The notes below the pieces were generated by a model. It was given only the letters and a program-made list of their open reading frames with translations, ran no database searches and had not been told where the DNA came from. A stretch of DNA of 64,000 bases from Eublepharis macularius (lineage: Eukaryota; Chordata; Lepidosauria; Squamata; Eublepharidae). Positions within the stretch are counted from its first letter, which is position 1, and each line of letters opens with the position of its first letter. Where the stretch lies: NCBI RefSeq assembly GCF_028583425.1, contig NC_072796.1, positions 142,857,464-142,921,463 on the forward strand, in the 5' to 3' direction. Positions 53,431-64,000 of the stretch are shown here, piece after piece. Position numbers and translations under genes: made by a program.

Positions 53431-56400
53431 TTGCCCTGTTGCGGCTGTCCTGCGTGTTATGCTGCAGAAAGTAAGATGGGGGGGAGCTCCCCCCCTATTA
53501 TGCTGTCTCTCTCCTGACCCCAGGACCAAGCAAAGGAGGTTTGGGTGCAGCTTATCTCGCAGAAATTGAAGTGCTCCAAGCGCTGGAGCAGAGAAAAGTG
53601 CAGGATTGGCAAGAGGTCTTCAGACTGCATTTGCTGCATCAGCTTGGCCTCCTGGAGCCGTTCCCCATGTGCAGGTTCAAGGTCCCCTCTTAGCCTTGCG
53701 GGACTCATCGCTCAGGCGCTCAGCCTGCATGGGCTGCAAGTTCTGTCAAGGCTGCTGCACCTTGCCCTGGGTAGACGTGGGACTGCTGCTTTGCACAAAA
53801 GCTGCTGCAGAGAAGGGCCAGATTTCTTGAAAGGCAGCTGCTCTGGAGAGCCCTCGTTCCACCCCAGGGACTTTTGCGATTGCGAGATGCTGGCACTGCC
53901 TTGTCTGTTCTGGAGATCTCCCTTGGCTGAACCCAAATGGATTTCATGCCCCTCTTTAAGTATACTCTATGAAACGTTATTTTAATCCAAAGTAAGCCCC
54001 ACCGGCTTCGACGGGACCTTCTCCCTGGGGGCACCTCCACCTACTCAGTGGGCAGAAGTGATACGCCTGGTTCTGCCCGGGTGGACGGGGCCCAAGGAAC
54101 AAGAGTCAGGCTGTTGGCTCTTAACGGCCATGGAACGATTTTTGCCCTTTACAGGGGCACCAGCTTATTTTCCATTCTTTGCTCCAGTCAGCATTAGCGG
54201 AGGAGAAATCCATTCTCTTGTGAAAAGCTTCACACGTTGCTGATTTTCGCAGGGTTTTCTTCTGGCCAGGTGACAACCCCACCTGGGCTCACTTTGAACC
54301 CCAACCTGTCGCGCGTGACCCTCGTAATGCTTTACCATCTGTGCCCATCTCCCCGCCCCCCCCCATTTTACCTTATTTCCTCCCTTCTTGCCACGAAGAA
54401 AATCGTATTGAGAAGAAAAGCATTCCTTTCCTTGAGTGCAACCTGTCTTAGGCAGGGCCAGGATGCATTGAGGGAAGGGTCTCTTTTAGAGGGTGGGGGG
54501 AGGTCCCCTCTTCCTGCAGATCTGAGCTGGGGGGTGTTTGAGCAGCGGCTGGGCAGCTGCTGAGCCGAAGGCCTGATCCCCCCCGCCCCCCCCCCCCGCC
54601 CTTGCTGTATTGCTGTTTGCACAGTGCAGGAGAGGTGGCACCGACATACCCGTGCCTTCTTGTTCTGGCTCTGCCCTTTCCAGGGCAACTGCACTTGGTT
54701 TGGCACAGCTGCCTGTTCCTTTGAAGGAGACGGCTCGAGCCGCTTGACTCTGAAAGGCGGGTTGTGGAGGGGCCTCCTGCTCTGGAGTGGGTTGACATAG
54801 GCGCGAGGGACTCCAGTGGGCCACGCCCTGAGGCAGGAGGTGAGCATGGGCTGGTTGCCAGCCACAGAGGAAGAGGCTCCTCCCGGAGGAGCTGCTCCAA
54901 AGGGCCGGCAGGATCGAAGGCAAAGGGGAGCCACCAGGCGCTGAAGGGCGAGGGGGACGAGGAGCAGAGGGGACAGCGGAGGTCTTCCAGGCGTGCCCGC
55001 CACGGAGCCCAGGGCCCCTGTCCAGCTGAGTGAGGAAGCAGAAGGCAAGGCCAGCGAGGAGAGGCCGGGAGAGTTGCCCCGTGCCACAGCAGTGGCTGCC
55101 CCTGCGGTCTTGAGGGAGTCTCTCCGCCAGCCTCAGGACGCAGGCGGCTGCCTTTTTTGGAACTGGCTCTTTCTTTGTGACTTTAATAGCAGCCTAACCA
55201 GAGGAATGAAGGGACTTCCACCTGCTCAGCACCTTTCGGTCAGAGGCCCCCTTCTTCTTCTGCATTGCTCCCAGGCTGGCTTAGACTCAGCCAGTGAACA
55301 TGCGCCAGCCTTGGGTGTGCCTTGTTCATGCGGGGCGGGGGCGGGGGGACAAAATGTTCCGCATTGGCCTGGCTGTTGAGTGGGTTTGCTTCTTGCTCCT
55401 GGCAGTCCTCAAGCGCTGATGCAGTACACCGTGGCCCCAAGCCCCCTGTTTGGCTTGCCAAACTGGAAACTCTCCCCACGGTCTCTCTTGTTTGGCTGGA
55501 TTGGGGAGGAGGGAAGGCGGCAGCACTCTCTCTCGCCTACCTGCGTACAGGTGTCTGGGTGCGTGATGGGCTGGACTCAATAAGAACCTTCTGAGAGCAT
55601 GAGCTGGGGGTTGTGAGTTGGGGGCTGGAGGGGCAATTTATGTGTCCGTTTGCCAAAAACCTCAAACAGGCCACTGTGCCCAGAGGCTGGGCGTCTTCAC
55701 ACACACGTGTTTGTCTCCGCCTGCCCTGCCCTTGGCCTCAGAATTTCCCGAGCATTCCATTCCGGAATGTCCAACCTTGTTTCTCACAAAGCCGCTTCCG
55801 TCTGCTGGGAGCCAAGCCCCAGCTCCTGCCGAGGAGCAGGGGGGAGGACATGAGGGGGCCACGCTCCGGCCAAGCAGAATGAGACGATTTCTGGGGCTCC
55901 CTGAGCCAAACCATCAGGTGAGGGGAAGGAGAGTCATTCCCACCCACCCATTCCTCTTACACCTGACACATTGCTGACAGGTACTTGTGCCCCGGACAGT
56001 CCAAGAGGTCCCTTAAGAGGAGGGAGAGTGTCAAGGGTGCCATGCAAAGCATGCGCTCCTTTCATCCTCTGCAACACTGCAAAAGTTCCATGAATGCAGC
56101 ATCCAGTCTCTTGGCCATGCTGCTTGCAGTCGCAAACCATCTTGGGCCCACCTCTCAGAAGCTTGGTGCGTGTGTGGAGACCCCCAGGGAGCTGGAGCCC
56201 ATGGCAAGGCATGGTCTTGAGGCCCTCCTCCTGCACCCCCCAAAATGCCATCCGTAGATGATAATAGCATATTTTAGTACCTGGAACAGCAACTTAATAA
56301 TTGCGTTATATAGCAGCATTTAATGCTGATAAACAACCATGAATGCTCATTCACTGGAGAGACCATTTTTCTCCTATTGATCTCTGTAAGCCCCTGTTCT

Positions 56401-56748
56401 GAAGGTCAAAGGGGGCAGGTTAAACTTAGTTGCTTCTACAGGAGGAAGTTGCTACACACATGCACACATGCAGCAGTTCTTTGGGGGGCTTCTGCACAAC
56501 TTTGTCTTCTGATGGCCCACCTTTTGGGTTTTCAACAGCTCTCCCGCAGGCTTCCCCAAACTTTAGTGTGATCTTTCTGGGAAGATTATGCTCCAAATGG
56601 CTTTGGGAAAGGTCCAGGCAGGAAGGTTTGGATTTCCTCACCTGCAGCCAGCCCCCGTTCCCCAGCTGGTGGGCTTTCGCCTGCTTCAAAAACACACAAC
56701 AGTAATAGTCATATTGTGAGAGTATCATGACACTATCTACTTTTTTTT

Positions 56749-56960
56749 TTGCAAAACTGTAGAGTCCAGTAGCACTTTTAAGACTAACCAACTTTATTGT
56801 AGCATAAGCTTTCAAAAACCACAGCTCTGTTCATCAGATGCATGTGTCTGACAAGGAGAGCTGTGGTTCTCAAAAGCTTAGGCTACAATAAAGTTGGTTA
56901 GTCTTAAAGGTGCTACTGGACTCTTTACTATTTTGCAACTGCAGACTAACAGGGCTAACT
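56749..56960 (+). mobile_element. Palindromic Penelope-like repeat, family A
   Basis: Inverted arms of about 85 bp around a 10-bp spacer centred near 56842, plus the one-sided tail gcagactaacagggctaact. Same structure as 1738-1948, but core positions are mutated on both arms (CTGACAA; CAAAA), so it is an older copy. A T-run precedes it. Confidence 0.7.
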
Positions 56961-57754
56961 ATTTTTTTAAAGAAGCTGGCAGAAATAGCTCCATTGGTGA
57001 GGGAGGGAGAAACAGTGGGTGTAAGAGGATACTGTGGGACCCCCCCCCCCGATCTCTGTGTCTTCTGCGAATGCTGAGGCATTTGCAGCGGCAATGAGAG
57101 CAGAGTGGGGCCTCGTTTCTGAATGGGAGCAAGGCATTACGGACCTGTATATATAGAGCTTGAGGGGTTCTGGGACAGTCCCCCCGCCCAGTACGTTCCC
57201 CTTGGCTGAGCTGCTCTTGTGGACAAGAAGGAAGTGGTCCATAACATTCTCCAGCCAACATTTTTTAGCTTCCCTTCAATGAAGAAGGTGTAAAAAAGAT
57301 CCACGCTCCCCTCCCATCATGCCAGGCACATAACTTAAGCAAGTACTGAAAGGGGGGAGGGGTCAACACCTTTCCACAGTGCTGAAGCTGCCCTGGCTGG
57401 AGGAAGGGGCTAGAGGGGGTTGCAATGCATCCTTCAGGAGCACCCCCCCCCCCCCACACACACACACTCCAGGCCCTGGCGAGGGAAATCTTGAGGGTGT
57501 GTGCGAGTGAGGGGGCATCTTGCTCTCCTCCCCTGCCCACTGTCTGGCTACAATTGTGTTGTGTGTGTGGGGGGGGAAGGTGTCTTTTGCAGAACCAGTT
57601 CCTCGGGTTCATTGGTAGCTCTCGTGTTTGCAGAAGGATTTTCTCTCTGTTCCTTTCTGTGCTCCTAAGCCCAGCATAGAATTTCCTGGCTCTTCTCCAT
57701 CACATTTTTTGCCCGCCCTTCCTCCAAGAAGCTCTGGGTGCGCTCATGAGTCTC

Positions 57755-57894
57755 CCCTCCTCAATTTTATTCCCTCAACAACTCTGCGAGGTAGGCAGGC
57801 TGAGAGAGAGTGATTGGCCCAAGGTCGCCTGGGCAGGGCAGAGCAGGTCTTGAACTCAAGTCCTGAAGCTGAGTGCAACATACTAGCCTCTTGC
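57755..57894 (-). mobile_element. tRNA-derived SINE fragment, minus strand
   Basis: caacaactctgcgaggtagg, agtgattggcccaaggtcgc and gtcttgaactcaagtcctga (reverse B box) on the plus strand mark a reversed SINE. Confidence 0.6.
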
Positions 57895-58237
57895 CACAGG
57901 AGGTGGTGCCTCCTGTTGCCACAGCCTCCTGTTGCCACAGGAGGTGGTGGCAGCTACAAGCATTGCCAGCTTCAAGAGGGGACTGGACAAATATATGGAG
58001 CAGAGGTCCATCAGTGGCTATTAGCCACAGGAGATAGATGGTATTCTCTTTGTGGGGAGGTGGTGCTCTGTTGTCTTGGTGCTGGAAGGAAGGCAGTGGG
58101 AGGGCTTCTGGTGTCCTGGCCTCACTGACAGTCCTTTAGATGGCACTGGATTTCTAGCCACTGTGTGTGACAGAATGTTGGACTGGATGGGCCACTGGCC
58201 TGATCCAACATGGCTTTGCTTATGTTCTTATGTTCTT
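57895..58237 (+). mobile_element. CR1-like LINE 3' end
   Basis: ccacaggaggtggtggcagc, ttcaagaggggactggacaa, ggtccatcagtggctattag, gggccactggcctgatccaa and the terminal tatgttcttatgttctta. The start contains a direct repeat of cctcctgttgccacag (57910-57943). Confidence 0.75.
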
Positions 58238-58244
58238 ATACCAC

Positions 58245-58590
58245 TAGAGATGGGTGCAAACTGGGATAATTCTGAACCGTGCGGTTCGTGGTTCATTGCG
58301 TTTCACGAACCACGAGCTTTCACAAACTTGCTCCAGTTTGTGAACCGGTTCGTTTGGTTTGTGAAAACATCACTTTTGGGTCAGCAGAAGGTCTGCAGAG
58401 AGCCATCCTCCCTGTTGTCTAGGAAACTGATTGATCGGCGCCAGGCTGTCTGCAGTGATGAACCAAAATATGAACCAAATGAACCGGGCTAAAATTTGTT
58501 GCGGTTTGTGAGAAATGAGCTCCCGCGAACCATAAACCGACCTGATTCGTGACAAACTTTGGTTCGTATTTCAGCTCATGCCTGCCTCTA
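58245..58590. mobile_element. Non-autonomous hAT-like DNA transposon
   Basis: Ends are imperfect inverted repeats (TAGAGATGGGTG at the left; TAGAGGCAGGCATG reading inward from the right). It is flanked by TATACCAC and AATACCAC (58237-58244, 58591-58598), an 8-bp duplication with one mismatch, as in hAT elements. The inside holds clusters of ggttcgtggttc and its complement. No transposase. It landed exactly at the 3' end of the LINE 57895-58237. Confidence 0.65.
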
Positions 58591-58599
58591 AATACCACA

Positions 58600-60463
58600 G
58601 TTCTCTGAGGCGCTTGTGCCCCTTGCCTCTACTGAGGAGAGCCCAAGCCCTCATAGGCCTTCCTCCTGTCTGATGTGCAGCCTTCTGAGTGCCGTTTTGT
58701 CCTTCCACGTTTTGCCTGGCATGTCTTCCCATCTGTGGACATTCAGACTGTGTCCAGGTGGGCCTGTCTGCTTGTGCTAGTGTGCAGTGGTCTCTGCCTC
58801 TTGGAGGATGCTTGCTTTGAGGCAAGAACATGAATTTAGCTGTTTAAAATGGTTATATCCCGCCCTTTCCTGAACCCAGGCTCATGGCAGCTAAGAGCTT
58901 AATCAACAAGCTGGGCACGCTGCCTCCCCCAAGCCTCAACCAGACCGCCAACTCCGAGAAAAGCACTCCCACTGTCTCCCAATCACCTGCGGGAGGCTGC
59001 CCAGCATGTAAATGTGCCCCGATCTCTCTGTACTTAGACAAGTGGTGTTCGTGTAATCTGCAGAATGCGCATCGCCTGGGCCGCGACGAGATCTGCACCG
59101 CCCAGCTGTTCGTCATCCGCATTCGCACACTGAGTCCTGTTCGTGAGAACTCTCCCCCACGCAGATCCACGCAGCTACTTATGATGCAGGGAAGTCTCCA
59201 GGAGCAGGCTCAGGGGTGAGGGCAAGCTTTCAGCGTGGCCTTCAAAGATGTGGCTGCTCTCCGTTGAGCACATCCAGCCCTAAATACTCGGGTGGCTGCG
59301 GGCAGTGAGAGAGAGAGAGAGAGAGCGTGCCCTGTCCGCAGCCCTGGCACCCCTGCGTTCCTTTCACTCGAGGAGGCAAAGGCTGGGATTGGGACCTGGG
59401 GCAAGCCAAGCCTGGGTGCTGCCCCTGAGCTCTCAGCCCTCCCTAGTGGATTGGTGCGCTCAGCTCCTGCTCCACAGCGTGGCTTGATCAGGTTGCGATG
59501 CGTTGGGCCCCTGGTATCAATAGGGACAACTGGCTCACTCGGCCAAGCGGTGCTCCAGCTTCAGCCGAGAGTGCCTCGCGGAAAACATTTGTGTGAACTG
59601 CCCCCTCTGCTGTCGCACACTGCGTAGCCCCGTGAGGGGGTGCCAGGAGCTGTCCAAAGAAGGACGTGGCCACATTGCAGTGCAGAGGGCCTGCTGTCTG
59701 CTCGAGAGCAAGCAAGGGCTTTCGGGAGGGCCCCACATTCCCCCCCCCCCCCGCGAGCATCAGGCTCCTCTCCGGGCTGCGTCACCCCGGGGCCCCGATT
59801 TCTCCCCAGCCTTGGCACAGAGCAGCCGTCCCTTTCCCTCCTCGCCATCCCACACAGGCAGCCTGCCCGGTGGCAGAGAAAGGCTCTGCGGGGGACCGGA
59901 GGGGGCAATTGGTTCTCTGCCTTTGTTTCACCAGCAGGATGGCCGGTCCCTTTCACTTGCTCTCCACAATGTGCCTCTGTCTCCCAGACCCAGGTCTCCT
60001 CCCTCCTGCCTTGCGTTAAAAGGAGCTGCTCTTTCCCCTCCCTGCCCATGGGGGAACCAGCCTCCTCCTTCCCCGCCTGGCAGCTGAGTAGGTGCCCTTC
60101 TCCTGCAGGGCAGGGAAGACAGCCAAGCACCGGGCCTGGGTTGCAAAGGAGTGGGGAGGGCAGGGGAGGGCTCGCTCTCCCCCAGCTCTGGCATGTTTCT
60201 TAGCAGCCTGAGAATTCCCAGCCCTTTGGCACCTGCCTGGCTCCGGTCCCGCCCCTGCCCGGATCGGTGGCTCTCCGAAGGACTTTAACCTCAGCAGCTG
60301 CCGCAGCTGGGGCCGATGTCCCCGTGAAGGCGATGCCAAGGCACAGGGTTGCTGTGGCTATCCTGGGCTGCAGCGTCCCCTGGGTCTGGGTAAGGGGGTG
60401 CCCGATACGGAGGCAACCTGTCCGGGGCCCTTTGCTCAGCCCTGCTTCCCTCTTGATTCGCAG
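58600..60463. other. Upstream region of GPT exon, no recognised gene
   Basis: Contains a (GA)n run (59309-59326), a long C run near 59739-59752 and GC-rich sequence. The open frame 58884-59219 (+) has many cysteines but no recognisable family. Confidence 0.4.
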
Positions 60464-60632
60464 GGCCCTGCAGCAGCAGGCAAACCAGCCTGGGATGGCG
60501 GAGAATGGGTTGGTACAGCGGGACAAAGTGCTGACGCTTGAGTCCATGAACCCCTGGATCAAGAAAGTGGAGTATGCAGTGCGGGGGCCCATTGTCAAGC
60601 GAGCCGTCGAACTGGAGAAGGAGCTTCAGAAG
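60464..60632 (+). CDS. GPT: Alanine aminotransferase 1, first coding exon (coding 60495-60632)
   Basis: GPT is the cytosolic PLP enzyme that interconverts alanine plus 2-oxoglutarate with pyruvate plus glutamate. This exon starts after the acceptor cttgattcgcag, carries 31 nt of 5' UTR, an ATG in good context (cctgggATGG) and 46 codons, ending CAGAAG|gtaaga in phase 0. The peptide has the family's conserved [20 protein letters not shown] and [14 protein letters not shown]. The short N terminus, without a transit-type extension, fits cytosolic GPT rather than mitochondrial GPT2, and so does its place after PPP1R16A. The next exon (expected to begin GVKKPFTEVI) was not found up to 64000, so the gene is partial and the PLP lysine is outside the window. 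Confidence 0.93.
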
Positions 60633-61389
60633 GTAAGAGCGCCACGTGTCCATCACGGTGCCTTCTGGCAGGAGGTGCTGTGCTCTCATCTTCTCTGAAG
60701 TGTAGTTGCTTGTTTGGTCAGTAAAGCTGTGCTCGTTCTGCTTCAGGAAGCAGTTGGGATTCCGGTCGGCATCCCCCTGCTTTGCAATTGCATGTCAAAA
60801 CACATCCCCAGAGGATGAAACTCTAGCCCAAATATCTTGTATCAGGTGGCACCGAAGGGTAAAGCCAGGATCAAACCGCTGTACAGGAAGTTCTCACAGC
60901 AGCTCTTCAAAAATGTGCAGACTAGACCTGGGGCAGGTTTCCCCAGACAGCAGGCTCCACCCGGCTAGGGCAGGGATCCCCTGCCTAGCTCTGCCCCTGC
61001 CTCTCCAGGGGTGTAGAAGGGGCAGGGCTCGTGCAGCCAGCCATTGGCAAGGCTCGGCCCCTGTCCAAGCCTCCTGAACCACCACTTGTGACTAGGAGCA
61101 ACCACTACCGTGAGGAGAGCCCAGGCACTCAGCTCCCTGTAGCAATCACCAGGGGGCCCACTGCTGACCCCATGCTGAGTAATGGGAAAATGGGAGATGG
61201 CAGCGCCAGGGTCCCTGCACTGGCACAGCCCCCCCCCAGCAACGCTCCTCTCTCTGGTGGGGGGCTGTGCTGGGAGAAGCAGCAAGATGCAGCCCCGCTG
61301 TTGCTTCCCCCTGGTGACTTCTGCATCAATAAGGCATGGGGTGCCCTATTGGCGGAGTCACCTCTTTTGCTGCTCCTGCCCGACGGACA

Positions 61390-61610
61390 TGCAGCCCATG
61401 GGCAGGTGAGCAGGGAACTGACTGGGTGGGCAGCTGGGCGACGTGCCAGCTGGTTGTTTTGCCTGGATGGGTGGGATAGAAACTCACCAACTGACCAGCT
61501 GGGCAGGCGGGCAGCTCATCAGCTAACTGGCTGGGAGGGCGAATGACTGACCTGGCAGGCATGTGAGCAGCTCCCCAAGTGGCTCTCTTGACTGCTGGGC
61601 AAGTGAACCT
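61390..61610. repeat. Low-complexity CTGG/GGCA-type degenerate tandem sequence
   Basis: Loose repetition of tggg, ctgg, gcag and aactga words such as gggtgggcagctgggcg and gggcaggcgggcagc. It looks like a decayed tetranucleotide repeat. Confidence 0.5.
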
Positions 61611-61674
61611 CAAGCTAGGAAGGGCAGCGACTCGCATGCCGACTCGCTAGCTGAGCAGGAGAGGCATGGCAGGA

Positions 61675-61745
61675 GCCCCTCTGCATGTTTACTCAGAAGT
61701 AAGGCCTGTTGAGTTCAATGGGGCTAACTTCCAAGTAAGTATGCG
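61675..61745 (+). repeat. Common reptile interspersed repeat fragment
   Basis: tttactcagaagtaaggcct, gttgagttcaatggggctaa and cttccaagtaagtatgcgta. I recognise this phrase as very frequent in reptile genomes; fragments also occur near 7010 and 9545. Confidence 0.6.
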
Positions 61746-61999
61746 TAGGAGGGGACTGTATGCAAGGGGGAGAGGTGGGAAGGCACAAGAGTGCGGAGGG
61801 TGGTGGCTTGCCTCCAGGGACGAATCGCCTGGGTGGCCGGCTTCTCCGCAGGGGCCCGAGGGTGCTCTCTGCCCAGAGCCCACCACGACCTGGAACACAT
61901 CCTGTGGGTGCCCTCCATATATTGATGATACTCAGCCCCGAAGCTCGGTGGTCTCATCCAGCGGACTTGTCTATCTGTCTCTCATCCTTAATGAGAGGA

Positions 62000-62340
62000 T
62001 AAATCCCTGAGGATCTCTGCAGGACACACGACACCCCATTAATTCTGCACCTTTGGTGGAAACTCTCTGTATCCGAAGCCCCCCCAGGGCTGTTCCCGTT
62101 ATCCAGTTCTTCATTCCAGTTGATGGATAAGAATGGCGTGGTCAATTGTGTCAAAGGTCGCTTTTAGATCAAACAGTATCAAAAGGGATGCCCGCCCCCT
62201 GACCCAACTTTAAAGGAAGGTCATCCCAGCCATGTCGGTGCCAAACCTAGGTCTGGAACTAGATTGAGATGGGTCACGGTCAGGGGTATCAACCACTTGG
62301 TGGTTCCGATAAGAACACTGCAAGTAGACCCAGGAATTGA
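62000..62340 (-). mobile_element. LINE remnant, minus strand
   Basis: On the plus strand, gaatggcgtggtcaattgtg and tcaaaggtcgcttttagatc are the reverse of the F-D-T-I-D-H-A-I-L segment in this LINE clade. Decayed. Confidence 0.5.
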
Positions 62341-62384
62341 GACGCTTGCAAACTGCTGTGCCCAACGCTACCATCGCACATGTA

Positions 62385-62870
62385 TCTTAATTTTTGCCAC
62401 CTGGGAGGAAGGAAAAAATAAAAAGCGATGGTAAAAAACAAATTTTGCAGAAGACAAAGGAATATGTATTTGAACAGAAACGCTCCCATACAGTTACCAT
62501 AGGCAAGATTACTAACATGTTTGGATATGGGTAAGTTGAAATTTATAATACTGGAACACTGAACCGTATTACCATTAAACACATTATAGAATATTAATTG
62601 TTGCCAAAATTATTTACATTTTAGCAAAAAGCTCTTTAAAATGTTGTGTATCTACATTATAGGAGTTATCATTATCTAATGCTGTAGATTGTCTTTCACA
62701 ACATTTTTTCATATTATACATTTTGAGTAAAAGCTGGTCTTTCATTTCACTCATTCCATTTTTTTCCAGCATTCCTCCAAATTTCCCAGTTTGTGTATCT
62801 GAAAAACTGAAAACCCTTCAGACTTTTCATGCTATCCATCTCCGAGTGGGAAAACCTTGTATTAGAAAGA
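62385..62870. repeat. AT-rich repeat related to 5924-6624
   Basis: AT-rich, with aaatttcccagtttgtgtat, ctgaaaaactgaaaaccctt and cagacttttcatgct, resembling phrases at about 6240-6290 and 7200-7260. Boundaries are approximate. Confidence 0.4.
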
Positions 62871-63414
62871 GCTCCACTCTTGGTTCCTGCTGGGCTCTTC
62901 TTGTGGTCTTCCCCGTGGGTTGTTTCTGGTGGGTCAGACCCACACAGCTCCTCCTCCACCAGGCATAACGGCACCCTTCTAGCCACTAGGGGCCAAATCC
63001 ACCTCCATAAGCCTCATTAACATTCTCTGAGCACCGAGTTGGCTCTCTTGCCTCTTCCTGCCCTTCAGGGCCCTGTGAGGGGGCGCGCCACAGGGCACTA
63101 TCCCTCCCAGCTGGTGGAGTGTGTGCATGCACAAAGAGGTTAGCCCCGCTGGAAGAAGAGAGGACGTGACCTCTCCCTCTAGCCGGAAGAAGGGAAATCC
63201 TGCAGGGGCTTTGCAGAGCAAAGCAGGAATGGAGTAGCAGCCCCTTTTTCTTGCCGTGGTGCTGAGCTTTTATCAGTCAATGCAAGGCAGAAGGTCAAGA
63301 TTTGATTTTTTTCTCAGCATAAAGATTGGGGGGGGTAGGTAGGAAAAGATCCCAGGAAGTGCAATTCTCTGGTTCTAGCTGTAGGCCCTGAGGACCCAGG
63401 AGCATGGGGGAAGG

Positions 63415-63510
63415 GGGGGGTCCATAGCTCAGTAGCAGAATGCCTGCTTTGCCTTCCAAGGGTCCTCTGACATCCTTTGGCATCTCCAGATAGGGGCAGA
63501 AAGGCAGAAA
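63415..63510 (+). mobile_element. tRNA-derived SINE, 5' part
   Basis: gtccatagctcagtagcaga (A box) and atgcctgctttgccttccaa, then a degraded B box (gggtcctctgacatcc) and ggcatctccag. Same family as 1519-1722. Confidence 0.6.
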
Positions 63511-63817
63511 TTCATCAGGCAAAGCTTTGCTCACAGATCACAACCTGCACTTGCTAAATTTCATCCATCCGTAAGCTAAGTGCCGGGGGGGGGCGGGGTG
63601 TAGCCCCTCTACTGGCAGCTGGTCAGTAGCAGCAGGTACCACTCTAAGCCCTGCCTACTAGTTCAGCTCCAGTGGAGGAGGGTCTCGGTGGGTTGGTGGT
63701 CCTGGGCAGAAGGGGGCAAAAGTCAAGCTGCAGCCCCACTGGACAAGGCCTGGGTCTGTCGGGTGGTCAGGCGTCTGCTTCCCAAACTGGCAAAGGAATA
63801 TTGAAGTGGGTTACAAG

Positions 63818-63992
63818 TAGGGCTGCCAGCTCCAGGTTGGGGGATTCCTGGAGATCTGACTTGAGCCCGGGGAGGGTAGAAAGGGAAGGGAGCTCAACAG
63901 CGATGTGATGTCCTAAAGACCGTCCTCCACAGCTGCCATTTTCTGCAGGGGAGCTGATCTCTGGAGGACCCACCTGAAGGCTGGTAACCCTC
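63818..63992. mobile_element. Short element with inverted ends, MITE-like
   Basis: Starts agggctgccagctccagg and ends gaaggctggtaaccct, imperfect inverted ends. The interior has ggagatctgacttgagcc and ctgccattttctgcagggga. I know this as a common squamate repeat; the transposon class is not certain and no clear duplication is seen. Confidence 0.5.
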
Positions 63993-64000
63993 GTTCTGAG

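Larger units (their letters stand above)
60633..64000. other. GPT intron 1 (open to the right)
   Basis: At least 3.4 kb, with the repeats listed below and unrecognised sequence at 60640-61390, 62870-63410 and 63510-63810. Confidence 0.7.

Noticed and set aside
58884..59219. Cysteine-containing 111-codon frame upstream of GPT
   Set aside because: No family resemblance, no splice signals in a coherent arrangement and next to repeats; composition alone explains it.
60464..60632. GPT2 instead of GPT
   Set aside because: GPT2 has a longer N-terminal extension before the [10 protein letters not shown] segment. The short leader and the location beside PPP1R16A favour GPT, though the visible peptide is close to both.

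Overview
The window is vertebrate nuclear DNA, most likely from a squamate reptile (lizard, gecko or snake). The evidence is split genes with GT-AG introns, CR1-type LINE 3' ends, L2/CR1-clade reverse transcriptase remnants, tRNA-headed SINEs including one that looks like a Sauria SINE, and Penelope-like foldback repeats. The assignment to Squamata rests on my recognition of these repeats, not on a database search. GC content is high, G and C homopolymer runs are frequent, and introns 4 to 9 are compact, which would suit a gene-dense microchromosome; that last point is inference.

Two protein genes are supported, both on the + strand. PPP1R16A (MYPT3, a membrane-anchored ankyrin-repeat regulatory subunit of protein phosphatase 1) is complete in its coding part: ten coding exons from 4975 to 37248, all phases joining, predicting 516 residues that end in a CAAX box. 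Its 3' UTR probably runs to an AATAAA at 40924. The first coding exon of GPT (cytosolic alanine aminotransferase) lies at 60464-60632; the rest of that gene is beyond the right edge. The order PPP1R16A then GPT, same strand, is that of human 8q24.3. The two products are not known to work together.

Layout: 1-2243 is a dense nest of transposons (CR1 broken by another LINE, a SINE, and two palindromic elements, with visible target-site duplications). 2259-4908 is upstream or 5' UTR territory of PPP1R16A. Intron 1 (5225-23729, 18.5 kb) is mostly old LINE, SINE and Penelope-like debris, with a 7-copy 52-bp tandem array and an L2-clade LINE that keeps a 272-codon reading frame. From 23730 to 41100 repeats are scarce and the exons cluster. 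41100-60463 is intergenic, with a minus-strand LINE at 42.5-45.0 kb (carrying an exact 155-bp tandem duplication), further SINEs and LINEs, a foldback at 56.75 kb and a hAT-like element at 58.25 kb. The right end (61-64 kb) is again repeats, presumably GPT intron 1.

The most interesting non-genic signal is a shared secondary-structure motif, CTGA-N-GA-N, helix, GAAA, found in several different foldback repeat families. It resembles the catalytic core of a hammerhead ribozyme, which is known from Penelope-like retroelements, but it departs from the canonical form, so activity is unproven.
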